The notes under the pieces are model-generated. The model worked only from the letters and a program-made list of their open reading frames with translations, was not told the origin of the DNA and ran no database searches. 64,000 bases of DNA from Trifolium pratense (Eukaryota; Streptophyta; Magnoliopsida; Fabales; Fabaceae): the NCBI RefSeq assembly GCF_020283565.1, contig NC_060064.1, positions 25,130,337-25,194,336 of the forward strand, in the 5' to 3' direction. The translations under genes and the position numbers were made by a program. Numbering within the stretch: position 1 is the stretch's first letter; every line of letters begins with the position of its first letter. This document shows positions 1-11,056 of the stretch, piece by piece.

Positions 1-670
1 ATAAATGGCTTGCACAGTAAGGAAGAGTCAATGTAGATGGCAGCTTAATAGGAGATTGTGTAATATATATAAGGTTTTATAGGTTTGATACAGATTGTAA
101 ATCAAAAAGAAAAATGTAGATGACATGTTGTTCCTAATATAAAAAATAAATAAATAAACCATTACATACGAGAAAAAAACTATTATATATAAGACAAATT
201 GTCGTTGATAATTTTTTTAAAATAACTTTTAAAAAACTCTCATATATTAAATTATATTCTAAAATAATAGGATTTTTAAAGAAATAAAAATTAATTTTTT
301 TATTACATATATAATGGAAATCTAAAACTGGAATGAAAAGACAAAAACTGTCAAATGCCTCAGTCGCGACCGTAGCTCTCTGACTAGCCTACCACGGCCC
401 TGGTGTGCTCCACATGGTCGTGGGCAGGTTCACTCTTTATATTTTCTTGACTTTTCAAATTCCTTCAACATTCAGTGACAGTTTTCTTGACTTTTGGTGA
501 CGACCAACACTTGATTACATTGATTTTACACATTTACATCATTAACTCATTAAGCGTGTGGAAAGAAACTTATAAAAAAGCACGGTAAAAATGAATATTT
601 TGTTTATTTTAATTTTATGATTTTGACATTGTTTGGGCAGAACACGTTTTAATGTGTTGTGGTTGTGGCT
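1..670. other. AT-rich intergenic sequence
   Basis: I see no gene here. The stretch is AT-rich with homopolymer runs. A short GC-richer patch lies around 360-430 but contains no convincing reading frame or RNA. The last eight bases (663-670) are the left target duplication of the neighbouring hAT-type element. Confidence 0.5.
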
Positions 671-1325
671 AGGGGTGTACGTGGGCCGGATTGGGTTGGG
701 TTTGGTCAAAACCAAAATCCGAACCACGTAGGGTACTCCGGATTGAGTTTAGTAAAATAACCGCTCGTTATAACATTGGGTGGGTTGGGTAAACCCACTA
801 ATTTGCGGGTTGGATAGTGGGTTACACAATTTATTTTTCTATTTTTTATATTAAATATTTAATTGTTAAATCATCATATTTTTTCATAAAAATAACTCAA
901 CCATTCTATTTTCTTTAAAGATAGTGTAACGTTTTTTCACTATAAAAAATAATCACCCATTTTTTATGTAAACCCATTAATTTACAGGTTGGATAGTGTG
1001 TTATCCAAATGATTTCTTTTACTTTTTTTAATATCAAATGACTAAACGATGAATTATCATATTTGTTTATGAAAATTATTCAATTTTTTTTATTTTTTTT
1101 AAAAATAGTGCGATTAATTATCATATTTGTTTATAAAAATTATTCAATCTTTTTTATTTTCATAAAAAATGGGTCCGGTTTTATCCGAAATCCGATATTT
1201 TTTATGCGTTTTTCGTTTTTGAAATCCATATTCACCCACTTGCACGACCCAACTCACTTTTTTGGGTTGGATTGGATGGTTTTGACCGGGTCGACTGAAT
1301 TTGCCCAATCCATGTACACCCCTAA
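671..1325. mobile_element. Non-autonomous hAT-type element (MITE)
   Basis: The ends are inverted: the left end reads AGGGGTGTACGTGG and the right end reads CCATGTACACCCCTAA. The similarity extends inward through GGTTTTGACC-like blocks. A perfect 8-bp duplication, TTGTGGCT, flanks the element at 663-670 and 1326-1333, the size expected for hAT transposition. The interior is AT-rich with repeated 'cattaatttacgggttggatagt' type segments (shown here only approximately) and no transposase, so it needed a transposase in trans. Confidence 0.8.
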
Positions 1326-1424
1326 TTGTGGCTTTGGAAATTCATGACTTATTATCCGTGGTTAGATTGAGAGAAATGCCAAATGGATAATTAATTGTTG
1401 GAGTAGCTCTCATTTTAATTCTTA

Positions 1425-1789
1425 CTCCCTCTTTTTTAAATTACTTGACGTTTTAGAGAAAAAAATAAGAAATTAAGAAAGTGTATTTTTGCACCTTATT
1501 TTCCTATTATACCCTTATTTTAATTCACCAATATATGTTTTTTGCACACACTTTCTCTTTCCAATAAATTTAATACGTTATGTACCAAAAAAAATTAATA
1601 TGTTATGTACAAAAAAAAACTTTAGTTTTCCAAATATATATTAAATCATTTTCAGTTTCAACAACTACTTCTAAATATTTGGAATTTACATGAGGGTATA
1701 ATAGACAAAATATAAGCTTAAATTATCAAAACGATAAGTAATTTGAAAAAAAAAATTCTAAAACGTCAAGTAATTTGAAACGGAAGGAG
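1425..1789. mobile_element. Stowaway-like MITE (Tc1/mariner type)
   Basis: The terminal inverted repeats are about 34 bp: CTCCCTCTTTTTTAAATTAC at the left, and its near complement ending GGAAGGAG at the right. Both ends are flanked by TA (1423-1424 and 1790-1791). The interior is AT-rich and non-coding. The 365-bp size and TA target site fit Stowaway/mariner-derived MITEs. Confidence 0.75.
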
Positions 1790-1924
1790 TATTATTATCG
1801 GTGGTTGGTTTGAGACAAATGTCAAATGCCAAATGAATTGTTTGAGACTATAGCCCTTCTTTAGGTTGTTTGACCATAATTGCAAGATCAATTTTATATC
1901 TTTTCTATATATAAAATTAAATAT

Positions 1925-2110
1925 AAAAGATTTTTTAGAGAGGATCGAACTTGAGACCTTAAGAAGGAGCACACTCTCAGGACGAAAGCCAATATCATCG
2001 GACCAAACCAAGTGGGTTAAAAGGTAATAGAATTTATTAATACAATGATCTCCACATATAGATAGTGTAGTGGTGGAGAAGCATCTCATTTGAACCATTA
2101 GAAGCAAGAT
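1925..2110 (-). repeat. SINE-like fragment (tRNA-derived look)
   Basis: Read on the minus strand, the segment carries a box-B-like sequence, AAGTTCGATCCTCTC, preceded by a tRNA-like head. Its downstream part is T/A-rich. I found no clear target duplication, so this may be a degenerate SINE or a chance tRNA-like match. Confidence 0.35.
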
Positions 2111-2187
2111 ACTTCCTAACAAACATTTTGAAACCTCAAAAACAAAGGATTGAAATAAAACAACAACGTGCTTGTTTAGCATGACAA

Positions 2188-5100
2188 TTACAAGTCCAAA
2201 ATTCTATAAGTCTTAGATTCATGGTGTGCTCCTAAATCAGAAAGCAATTTATGTCCAAGTTTGCAAAGAAGTTCTCCTTGAGATAACAACATAGCTGCGG
2301 TGTGTGCATGGTTTGTCATTTTGTTGTCAGTTGGAACACTTGTGAGTTTCAGATTATACTCTCCATTTTCCACCAACAGAGTTACACTAATATCGCTCTT
2401 TAATGGATACTCCAATTCCCCTGTAATGTTTATTTCATTAAATGTTTATGGTTAGAAAATCCATATATATGCATGCATGTGATAATTTTGGGATGACAAT
2501 GGGTGCCATGGACACGGGTTTGATACTGCCCAAACCCACACTCATATATTCGGGTGTCACCCAAATCCAAACTCAAATGTTGTTCGGGTGGAAAATGAAA
2601 CTCGCACCCACACTCGCTGGGTTCGGGTTTTTCACCCAAATCCGAAACCCGTAACAAGAACACGCATAATTGATTATCTGCTCAAACCCGACCCGAACTA
2701 TATTTGATAAAATGCAAAATGTAGCATAATACATAGGGGTAAATCGGTAATTTAATATATAAACGGGTGGGTGAATGAGTTTCAGATGTGGGTTTGATAC
2801 TACCTGATAAGTGCTAAATATTGGTTAAAATACATGTTTAAAAAGCACTTATTGAATGAATTGTGATAACAAATCCTTGGAATATAAATCACTTTTGATG
2901 TAAATATAGTATGTACTAAGAAATTGTGCAAGAATTATCAAATCCAACCATTTTGTTAGGTTCATGCTGATACTAAGAAAAGAAACAAAATTCTGAAGCA
3001 TTCGCTGCAGCGAGCATGCAGCGAACAAAGGCCGGGAGTTCAGGGTACTTGGCGAACACCCAGCGAACCTGCAGCGAACAAACTCGCTACAGCGAGCATG
3101 CAGCGAACAAAGGCAGTGAGTCCAGGGTACTTGGCGAAGCACCAGCGAGCATGCAGCGAATAAGCTCGCTGCAGCGAACACTTAGCGAGCAAAGGATGAG
3201 TCACAGCTAAATACACGTGTCAGCAAACCTCTTCAACTAAGCAACTTCTTCGCGTAGCGAACACGGATTCGCGTAGCGAATAGGCCTATTTCAGAAGTCT
3301 ATAAATAGCATTTCAGATCATTTTGTAAAATATCAAGTTAGTTAATATCAGGTAGAAAAACACTATTTTCATAGATATATCCTGTTAGTGAGGTTTTGAA
3401 GGTGGATTCCACACAACTTGAGAAATCAAGCCCAATGGTTTTTCAATCCTTCTCATCTTCACTCTTTTGTAAGTTTATCATGGCTATTCATAGCTAAATC
3501 TCTTTTGTTGGGATTGGATGTAATTGAATTATGATCATGAATCTAGTTTAACTTTGCTATATGTGTTTTATTTATCAATCAATATTAGTGATGTCCTTGT
3601 TTTCATGCTTTTATTAAAAGATTTAAATGATATAGACATATGTTATTTGAATCAAAGGTAGGATAATCACTTGTTAAAATTCAAAGTTTAGACATAGATC
3701 TTGAGCTTTAATAGTCACTTAAAGTATTAGAGCTTAATGCTATTTTATCGATTAATGATTCGAGACATCGGAAAGTTAATAGATACAATAAATTTCAAGA
3801 CATATTCCGGACACGGATATGATCAACGAGTAATACGTGACGATATTGATTTGTAAATGAAATATATATATCAATAGTTAACTGATACATGTGAATGATT
3901 TGATGGAATCCAATTCCAACAAGTTTTTATCTCAAAAGTTTATCACGCACTTTTATCGCAATTTTGTGTTACGAAACCAAATCGAAACAAACCCATACTT
4001 AGAATCATGGAATTTGTGTATTTACAATTGATATCACACTAGTCCCTGTGGATACGATATAACGAAAATACTTGCTTTTGTATTTCATCACTACCCAAAC
4101 CCACACCCATATATTCGGGTGCCACCCGAACCCAAACCAGTCAACTCGGGTTTCGCCCGTTGACTTGGGTTTGAGTTCGGATGTGTCTATCGGGTTTGGG
4201 TTTTCCTGCCATCCCTCATGTCCGAGAAACCTTACTTTTTAAATTCATTGAAAATCTAATGTATTTAGTTCATATTATAGATTATGTATATTACATTCTC
4301 AATGAATCTAAAGAAGTAAAATTTATCTTATATTAAGAATCGGATAGACTATTCAAAAGATCCATAATATTAATTTCAACATTGAAAATTTGAAACATTA
4401 TATCACAACACTTTGCAAATCTAAATAAGATCTATAACTATGGTAAACAAAATTAAATAAGATCTATAACATATACAAACAAATATACAAAGAGTGTACC
4501 ATAGATTAATATATTTATAATGATATATCTATGTAAATGGTGGTTGCTTCAATGATAAATAAAGAAGAAAAATAAAACGAAATCGACTTGTTTACAAACT
4601 TATTTTGTGATAGAGACGAAATTGACTTCTTTAATTATAGTTGGGACCGAAATAATTTGGAAAAAAAAAAATGAAAATATCACACTTTTATTTTTAAGGA
4701 CTAAAGACTAAAAACTCTTTTCTTTTCTTTTTTCAATAAGGCTAAAATCTCATTTAACCCTCTTCAAAATTAATAAAAAAGTCAAACCAGCAATCAACAA
4801 CCTTCATTTTAATTAATCTTCATATTTACATCACCTCCAACCCAGCAAAATAAAAGCCAAAACACCCCTAAAATTTAGATGAAGATTGATGTTTTCTTTT
4901 TTGACTGAATTTTTTTTTTTTTTAAGAAATAAAGAGAAACATATCTCAATATCGATATAAGGGTATGTATAAGTATTATAAAAGATTATATTGAAACTCA
5001 CTTGATGTTGATCTAAGTTTTGTTGTAACATTGGAGTTTGAGGTTCCTCCTTCACTGTGCGGAGATATGGAGAAAAGAGGAGTGCGTGTTGGTTGTTGTT

Positions 5101-5197
5101 TTTTGTGTTGTACTCCTAGTCGTACCTCATTGTTTGGTTGGTGATCATCTTCCGAATCATAAGGGCGTTCCCGCTTCTTATTATGGAGGGAAGACAT
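2188..5197 (-). CDS. Candidate small two-exon gene, product not recognised
   Basis: Exon 1 would run from the ATG at 5197 down to 5002 and ends at a strong donor, GTGAGT (5001-4996). A terminal exon runs from 2420 to 2188 after a TTACAG acceptor and ends in TAA. Exon 1 leaves one extra base and the terminal exon supplies two, so the reading phases match, giving about 142 residues. Exon 1 encodes a polar, basic N-terminus (KKRERPYDSEDD near residue 7). The last exon encodes a more ordinary globular-looking stretch (HAHTAAMLLSQGELLCKLG). The roughly 2.6-kb intron holds an hAT-type MITE that itself contains a solo LTR. A TATA box lies 52-61 bp upstream of the ATG. I do not recognise the family. 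Middle exons could exist, or the exons may be unrelated relics. Confidence 0.35.
2488..4217. mobile_element. Degenerate hAT-type MITE split by a solo LTR
   Basis: The left end (GGGATGACAATGGG) and right end (CTGCCATCCCT) resemble the ends of the better-preserved relative at 51050-51607. The body shares its rows of CCCAAACCC and GGGTTTGGG motifs. I see no matching 8-bp duplication, so the ends have decayed or the piece is rearranged. The middle is interrupted by the 2805-4090 solo LTR. Confidence 0.6.
2805..4090 (+). mobile_element. Solo LTR (1286 bp)
   Basis: The segment begins TGATAAGTGC, ends TTTCATCA and is flanked by a perfect 5-bp duplication, CTACC (2800-2804 and 4091-4095). Removing it and one duplication restores a continuous MITE sequence. 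No internal retrotransposon region is present, so this is the product of recombination between the two LTRs of one element. A TATA box (TCTATAAATA) at 3298-3307 marks the probable U3 promoter. The U3 part contains a tandem array of roughly 90 bp built on CAGCGAGCATGCAGCGAAC. The superfamily cannot be fixed without internal genes. A Ty3/gypsy origin is my guess from the look of the 3' end. Confidence 0.8.
4218..4830. other. AT-rich non-coding stretch
   Basis: I see no gene. In the candidate-gene model this is intron sequence. A segment around 4242-4300 (CATTGAAAATCTAATGTATT) is similar to sequence flanking the LINE fragment near 57160-57640, so it is a dispersed repeat. Confidence 0.4.
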
Positions 5198-5248
5198 ACT
5201 CTATCCCTTTCCCTTGGTTTGATGTTCAATAACCAAGATTATTTGCTT

Positions 5249-5258
5249 CTATTTATAA
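5249..5258 (-). promoter_or_regulatory. TATA box for the candidate minus-strand gene
   Basis: On the minus strand the sequence reads TTATAAATAG, about 52 bp before the ATG at 5197. The spacing would give a 5' leader of roughly 25-30 nt. Confidence 0.35.
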
Positions 5259-5368
5259 TATTTTGAAGCCTAGTTTCCTGATGGAGGTTAGTTGTCGTCG
5301 GCTTTCACACGGTTATTACATTGTGTTAAATCGTGTCAATTAATTATAGATCAGATAGTTTATATTAA

Positions 5369-6110
5369 TGCAATTATAAAGTCACTTAAAACGATATCAG
5401 TCGCATAGTTTAAATCGAACGATCAGATATTAAGCTGCATAAAAATTACGTGTAATTTTACTGTACAAAATCTATCTTCCTAATTTTAAAGAGTGGAGAC
5501 TCAAAAGTTAATTAATATTAGCATGTCTTTTTTATTTTATAATAAATAAATCACTTTTCCATCACATACACGCAGTCGGATTACATTTATTTATTTTTTT
5601 CAATAGTTCTAGTGGTTAAATTAAGACACTATTAGTTTATATGGACCAAAGATATTTTGGACTCAACTAAAGCCAATGACACAAGGCAGCCTAGCACGTT
5701 TTAAGGTCTATGACAACTCACTCATTGAGCATTTTAATTAAGACATATTGTCACTACAACATTTTAGGCCTACCGCAACGCCTTAATTTTGGATGTAAAA
5801 AACGGTTTTCATAGAATATTAAAGGCAACAATTTTTGTAAACCGTTGTGGTAGTATATAAATTTTCGTCAATTGTATGCAACAGTGGAAAACCGTTCTCA
5901 TAGATACTAATGAGAATGGTTTTCTAGCTGGATTCTCCTGCAACAGTTAAAACCGTTCTTATATCATTTTTTATTAGTGCAGTTCTAAAATCATTTAAAA
6001 CGATATCAGTTGCATAGTTTAAATCAAACGGTCAGGATATTAAACTGCATAAATATTATGTGTAATTTTAATGTAGAAAATCTATCTCCCTAATTTCGAA
6101 GAGTGGAGGT
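5369..6110. repeat. Diverged ~130-bp direct duplication
   Basis: Copies at about 5369-5503 and 5980-6110 share CTTAAAACGATATCAGTCGC-type sequence through to GAGTGGAG. They differ at scattered positions. The second copy begins directly at the end of the CACTA-like element (5752-5979). The space between copies is otherwise AT-rich and non-coding. Confidence 0.65.
5752..5979. mobile_element. Small CACTA-like element
   Basis: The ends read CACTACAACA and TTATTAGTG, and the interior has repeated subterminal motifs in both orientations (AAACGGTTTTCATAG, AAAACCGTTCTCATAG). Subterminal repeat arrays are typical of CACTA (En/Spm-type) elements. I do not see a 3-bp target duplication, so the call is tentative. 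No transposase is encoded. Confidence 0.45.
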
Positions 6111-7017
6111 GACAGTGGATTCACTAGTGACACTAGTGAATCCATTTCATTTTGTTGTTTATGTGTTTTTTGTGTTTTTCTAAATTTATTTGATGAATTT
6201 ATGAACATGATGATGAAAATGAAGAACAAGGTAAAGGAAGAAGATGAAGAAATAGAAAAGAAAATTAGTTGGTAATGGTGCACCGTTAGATATGGTGGAC
6301 ATTCAAAATTTAATGGCTATTGTTTTTCAATAAGATCAAACGGCTTAAATTAAGAGATTTATTGAGATCTATGGTGGAACAAATGTAATGTTAGTCCACC
6401 TAATACATTTTGCGTTAAAAACTTACGGAATGGACCATTGTGACTAACAGTCATATAGTTAAGGGACCAAAGTGAATCTTTTTTTCTTTAAGGGACTAAT
6501 ATGAAACCTAAAATGTCTTTAAGAACCATTTTACTAATTAAGATTTTTTTTTTTGACGGAATCAAAAATGGTTGTTGTGTGATTGAATATTACTGTAACA
6601 ATTAGCATGCGTCAGCGTCGTGATTACATGAATACAGAAGTTGTGACGACTGCCATGTGTTAATAATGGTTTCATTTATTATAAAAAAAATAAATTATGG
6701 TTTCATTTAATTACGATTTCATGAAACTTCAAACTTATGTGACAAAGAATTAATTGACCATTGAATACTCCGTCCTAAGCAAATTTGACTTTTTTATTAC
6801 GTTGAAAAATGGATGTAGAAATAAAAAAAATAAAAAAATGGGTGTATGTGGTCTATGTATGTGGTCTATATCCATTTTTCAATATAACAAAAATATCAAA
6901 TTTACTTATAAATGTGTCAGGAGAGAGTAGATTTTATTTTCCGTGTTTGTCTAAGATGCACCATTTATTAATTTTATTTTCTGTGTTTCTCTAAGATGCA
7001 CCACTTAATAAATGATG
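6111..7017. repeat. AT-rich intergenic DNA with a 41-bp tandem duplication
   Basis: No gene is evident. At about 6932-7013 a unit of about 41 bp, containing GTGTTTGTCTAAGATGCACC, is tandemly duplicated with a few differences. The rest is AT-rich with poly(A) and poly(T) runs. Confidence 0.5.
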
Positions 7018-7399
7018 CACGGTGCGCAAGTCTTCGATATTTTTATAACGAATATAAATTTTAAAAAATTTATTGATGGATTGAAAGTTTATATCATTTA
7101 TAAATTTTACTTATTTTAAAAATCATTTTAAAAAAGGATTATTATTTATAATCCTACTTAGCATTGCCATTTTAGCATTTTTATTACACATCAGCGTTTT
7201 TTTTTTTGACAAAAAATGAAGATAAGGACAAACTTGTGCACATTTTAAAAGATAAATGACCTATATGTTACAAATAAAAGATAAAGGACCAAAACGTTAC
7301 AAATAAATAAGATAAAGGACCTCCAGTGTAATTCTGCCGAAAAACTTTCAATCCAATAATGGATTTCGTAAAATTCGTATTCGTAACGTGTGCACGGTG
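7018..7399. mobile_element. Foldback MITE, internally enlarged
   Basis: Left arm (7018-7095) and right arm (7340-7399) are inverted copies: GATGGATTGAAAGTTTATAT pairs with the complement of AAAACTTTCAATCCAATAAT, and both outer ends carry CACGGTG/GTGCACGGTG sequence. The same family occurs at 48834-49080. The middle carries a short tandem repeat (GTTACAAATAAAAGATAAAG, about 7266-7318). Confidence 0.6.
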
Positions 7400-7524
7400 A
7401 AAGATTTCATCAAGTGGTGGTTCTGGCCGATCAATGTTCGGGTCAACGCCGGACCTCCGGCACCGGCACAGCGGCACACGGCGGCAACCGGGGTTTTACC
7501 AATTGAATAAAAACAAACTAATCA

Positions 7525-7788
7525 CTCCCTCCGGACAAAATTACACAGATCTAGGAAGCACATTGTAATTAATTATTTTCATTTAATATTCTTATAAATT
7601 TAAATTTATTTCATTTATATCCTTATTTAATTACTCTTAATTCAACTAATTTACTTATTTCTAATATTCTCTCTCGTAATAAATAAGAGCATAAATAAAA
7701 TTAAACATTTAAAAATTGGTCAATTTTTTTTTATAAAAATGACCAAATTATTTTTTCAAAGTGTTCTTTATAAAAAGAACGGAGGGAG
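7525..7788. mobile_element. Stowaway-like MITE
   Basis: The ends are CTCCCTCCGGACAAAATTA at the left and AAAAAGAACGGAGGGAG at the right, inverted with respect to each other. The flanks are no longer perfect TA dinucleotides. The interior is AT-rich and non-coding. Confidence 0.65.
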
Positions 7789-8020
7789 GCTACTCTTAGC
7801 ATGTAAGCATGAGGAATTCTTCTATGGGCACAAGCCCAAATTAATTATATTTGGGCACACATACATAAATCTAAAAAATAAAAGAAAAATAATCAAGTCA
7901 CATCTATTAATATTATTTTTATTCTTTTTCTTTAAATTTTTCTTCTTTATGTGACAGATGGATTTAATAAACATTTAATGGCACGAGTCAATGGCACCAC
8001 CGATCAATGAAATATGGATA

Positions 8021-8205
8021 CTCCTCATATTAGCCGTGTATGTGTCGGACATGTGTCCATACGTGTCGGACATGTATCGGTGTCGGACACATACAAGACA
8101 CTGACACTTATAATTACACGTAATTATCATTTTTTTAATTTATTATCAATGTTGATTGTCGATGTCCGTGTCGTGCACGATGTCCATGCTTTACAGCCAC
8201 ATATA
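8021..8205. repeat. GTGTCGGACA-motif repeat
   Basis: The segment contains several copies of GTCGGACATGTGTC-like motifs, and a diverged inverted set (GATGTCCGTGTCGTGCACG) about 100 bp later. It looks like a degenerate MITE, but I could not define its ends. Confidence 0.4.
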
Positions 8206-8334
8206 ACTCTACGTAGATAAGATCAATTTAATATACAACACTATCTCTATTGCTAAATATTACATCCGTCCCTAAATATAAGATCCCTTTGAAAAAATTA
8301 CGAAGATTAAAAATGTTGATTGTAATATTAAATA

Positions 8335-8587
8335 CTTCATCAGTCCCTAAATATAAGACCTAGTTTGACCACTGCACGCACGTCAATGAACAATTTTGAT
8401 AACTAATATATTTAATTGTTTATTAGTAAAAATTATAAAAACTTAATATTTTGAATACTCATCAAAACAACAAGATCTTATATGCTAATATTTACATCTA
8501 TATATTATTAAAAAAATATGGTCAAAACAAGATAAATGAATAGTACATTTTAGTGAAAGTAACTCATATAAAAAGGGACGGAGGGAG
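8335..8587. mobile_element. Stowaway-like MITE
   Basis: The left end (CTTCATCAGTCCCTAAATAT) and right end (AAAAGGGACGGAGGGAG) are imperfect inverted repeats, bounded by TA at 8333-8334 and 8588-8589. A second, broken left end of the same family (CATCCGTCCCTAAATATAAG) lies just upstream at about 8262, suggesting a nested or truncated neighbour. Confidence 0.7.
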
Positions 8588-8598
8588 TATGTTGTCAA

Positions 8599-8816
8599 CA
8601 GGGTCGGTCCCGAGATTTTGGAGGTCTGAGACAAATAAAAATAGACCCCTAATCAAAAATATAAATTTTTAAAAAAGAATATCATTTCTTGAAATATTCT
8701 ATATGCAAACACTACTTGATCTATGTTTAATATGATGGGCTTGAAAAAATTGAGGCCCCATAAATTTTGAGGCCCTGGGCTATGGGTCTGCCTGCCCTGC
8801 CTCAGGGGCGGCCCCG
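8599..8816. mobile_element. Short hAT-type MITE
   Basis: The element begins CAGGGTCGGTCCCGAG and ends GGGGCGGCCCCG, with inverted similarity. A perfect 8-bp duplication, GTTGTCAA, flanks it (8591-8598 and 8817-8824). It is 218 bp long with no coding capacity. It sits only 11 bp from the Stowaway element on its left. Confidence 0.8.
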
Positions 8817-9016
8817 GTTGTCAATTGGTTGCTTATAAGTTAACTTAAGAAAGACTTAACAAAATATCTTATAGACCAATAAATGCGCATAAGGCATTAA
8901 GTTAATGAGTCTCAATAAAATATCAAGTAATTTTATATTTTAATAACATTTTATGTAAATAATTAATATGAAATAAACTATCAATTCAACTATTAATAAA
9001 TTGTATAAACTGTTCT

Positions 9017-9120
9017 GTGGGTTTAGCTTAATTGACAGAATATTACATTATATATGTAGAGGGTCGGAGTTCAAATCTCAATCATCTCACTTGATCAAGC
9101 TAGTTAAAAAAAAGTGTTGC
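9017..9120 (+). repeat. SINE-like segment
   Basis: A box-A-like TTTAGCTTAATTGACAGAAT is followed about 45 bp later by a box-B-like GGAGTTCAAATCTC and then a short A-run. This is the arrangement of tRNA-derived plant SINEs. No clear target duplication was found. Confidence 0.4.
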
Positions 9121-9133
9121 TAAATAATATCCG

Positions 9134-9350
9134 AAACACTATTTAAGGAAGAAATTTTTTAATGGGTCATACTAATTTTACATGGATACAAGAGAAAGAT
9201 ACATTGAAGAGCAAGTAATAGATTGGAATAATGAAGCTCATTCCCAACATGTTGGGAACAACGTTTTTTAATTAATGAAAATATCTTTCTCTTACATCCA
9301 TGTAAAATAATGTAACCTATTAAAATTTATTCTTCCTCAAGGCACTGTTT
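9134..9350. mobile_element. MITE with ~70-bp inverted arms
   Basis: The left arm (about 9134-9205, containing TTACATGGATACAAGAGAAA) is the inverted counterpart of the right arm (about 9282-9350, containing TTTCTCTTACATCCATGTAA). The ends read AAACACTATTTAAGGAAG and CTTCCTCAAGGCACTGTTT. A related end fragment is visible near 51003-51030. The superfamily is not determined. Confidence 0.6.
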
Positions 9351-9492
9351 AACATAAATCTAAAAAATTGTATAAACTTTCACATTGTATAGTTTTGTAT
9401 AAGCTTTAATATGGAAGACTTTATACACATCAGTCAAGTACTCATCCATTGTAGTTTTAACTTTTAGTATAAGCTTTCACATTATATTATAA

Positions 9493-9658
9493 AAAGAAAT
9501 GTTATTATAACAACTTGATAGACAACTTCTTAAACAACTTTAATACTATTCATTTATACACTATTTTATGCTATACAATATTCAAAGAATAGTATCTAAA
9601 TTAATTGTCTAAGAAGTTGTCTACCAAATTATTACAAATTATTACGATAACATTTCTC
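9493..9658. mobile_element. Short MITE with inverted ends
   Basis: The left sequence AGAAATGTTATTATAACAAC, followed by AGACAACTTCTTAA, pairs with the complement of the right sequence TAAGAAGTTGTCTACC, followed by ACGATAACATTTCT. The element is about 165 bp and non-coding. Confidence 0.55.
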
Positions 9659-10485
9659 TATTACAATGGGGTCATGCCTACGGTCCACCACTTGTAATGG
9701 AAGACTTTATATATCAGACAAGATCCCACCCATTCACATTGGTTAGTTAGTGTATGAATGCATAAAACATGGGTACACCGTACACACATACAGTGGCCTG
9801 GAACCGGAAAAAATAGTTTAGGCTTTCATGGCCATTAATTTTTTTGACAGATCATAGGGCATTAATTGTAATTCGTGAAATACAATAAATGTACTTGCTC
9901 TGTAACGAGTAGTTAATGTATGATCGGAAAGAGTTTGAAATTGGAATTACTTAATGTCATAATTGACTCATGAATCAGATTAACCTGATGGTAAAGCCAA
10001 AAACAAAAAGAAAAAAGAAGAGTCAATGTAGATGGCAATTAGGTTTGGTCTAACGGTATTCACTAAAAATACATAAATCATTAATCTTGACCGATCTCAA
10101 TAACATATGAAATGCATAAACTGTTTGCGGTTGTTGTAGCAAGAGGCAAAATCATTGCTAACTTCAAAAGTAGAAAACTAACACATAAAAAATATGTCAT
10201 TTAGTTTCAACGAATTTTTCTTGAAAAATCACTTATTCCCTTTAAAGTTGCAACTTCAACACTCCTACGCAAATCAACGATGTAAGTCTCAAGTTGATTA
10301 TCAAGCATCACCAATTTAGTTGGACAAAATTTACTTGTATAGAACTTTTTACAAATTCAATCAACTTTACCTTGTCAAATGAGTGAGTTAATAGTTACTA
10401 CTTGTTTGAGTTTAGTTGGGACAGTGGAACAATAAATAAAAATGAGAAAGTTCAAAATATAAATTATATAGGATTATATGTGTAT
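9659..10485. other. AT-rich intergenic sequence
   Basis: No gene or RNA is apparent. Around 10080-10120 there is a short match to the centre of the hairpin MITE family (CTCAATAACATAT). The final 16 bases form the left target duplication of the following retroposon. Confidence 0.4.
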
Positions 10486-11056
10486 GATTAATTAGTTAGG
10501 TGAATTAATTGTGTTTTTTTAATATCCTTTCTTCTTCTCAGAGCCGCTACCCCCTCTCCCTCAACCCTAGTTTTCTCTTTTGTTCATCCACCAAGGATGG
10601 GTGGTTTTAGGATCAATTTTTGATCCAAAATCACACCCCTCTAAGTTGTTTTTTCCTTTCCTTTTAATTCAAGTGATTATCCACGCATATTTGCTTCTTC
10701 GTTTTTGTTATTTAAGTTTGTCATCGTCTTGTGCGACGTTGTGTGCGGCGTTTGGTGGTGGTTCATTTTAGTACGGTATTTCGTTGATTCAAATTGACAT
10801 ATATACCTTAATTTATTACAGATCTGATGAAGACTTGGACGTCAATGTTGCAGATCCGAGAGTATGAAGACTCCGGTTACTTTTATTTTGTCATATTTGT
10901 AGACACTTTCATGATGTTGTTGTATGCTATTAACCTATATGTGTTGTAAGATTGTTTGTAGATTCACCTTTTTCAGTTTTTAGTAATCTTGAATTTGTAA
11001 TGATCAATGTACTTTCAATTTGAATGAATAAATCCATATTTTTTAGTAAAAAAAAA
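10486..11056 (+). mobile_element. Poly(A)-tailed non-LTR retroposon
   Basis: The insertion ends in an A-run after TTGAATGAATAAAT (containing AATAAA). It is flanked by a perfect 16-bp duplication, AGGATTATATGTGTAT, at 10470-10485 and 11057-11072. Long target duplications plus a poly(A) tail are the mark of LINE-driven insertion. A second diverged copy lies in inverted orientation at about 56255-56760. A short frame starting MKTWTS is shared by both copies, but the rest is not conserved as protein, so I treat it as a non-autonomous family or a 5'-truncated LINE. Confidence 0.75.

Noticed and set aside
3016..3210. Open frame across the CAGCGA array of the solo LTR
   Set aside because: The frame exists on both strands because of the tandem repeat; no protein features.
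7268..7477. GC-richer minus-strand frame near 7400-7490
   Set aside because: It spans the end of a foldback MITE; no domain or splice signals I can support.
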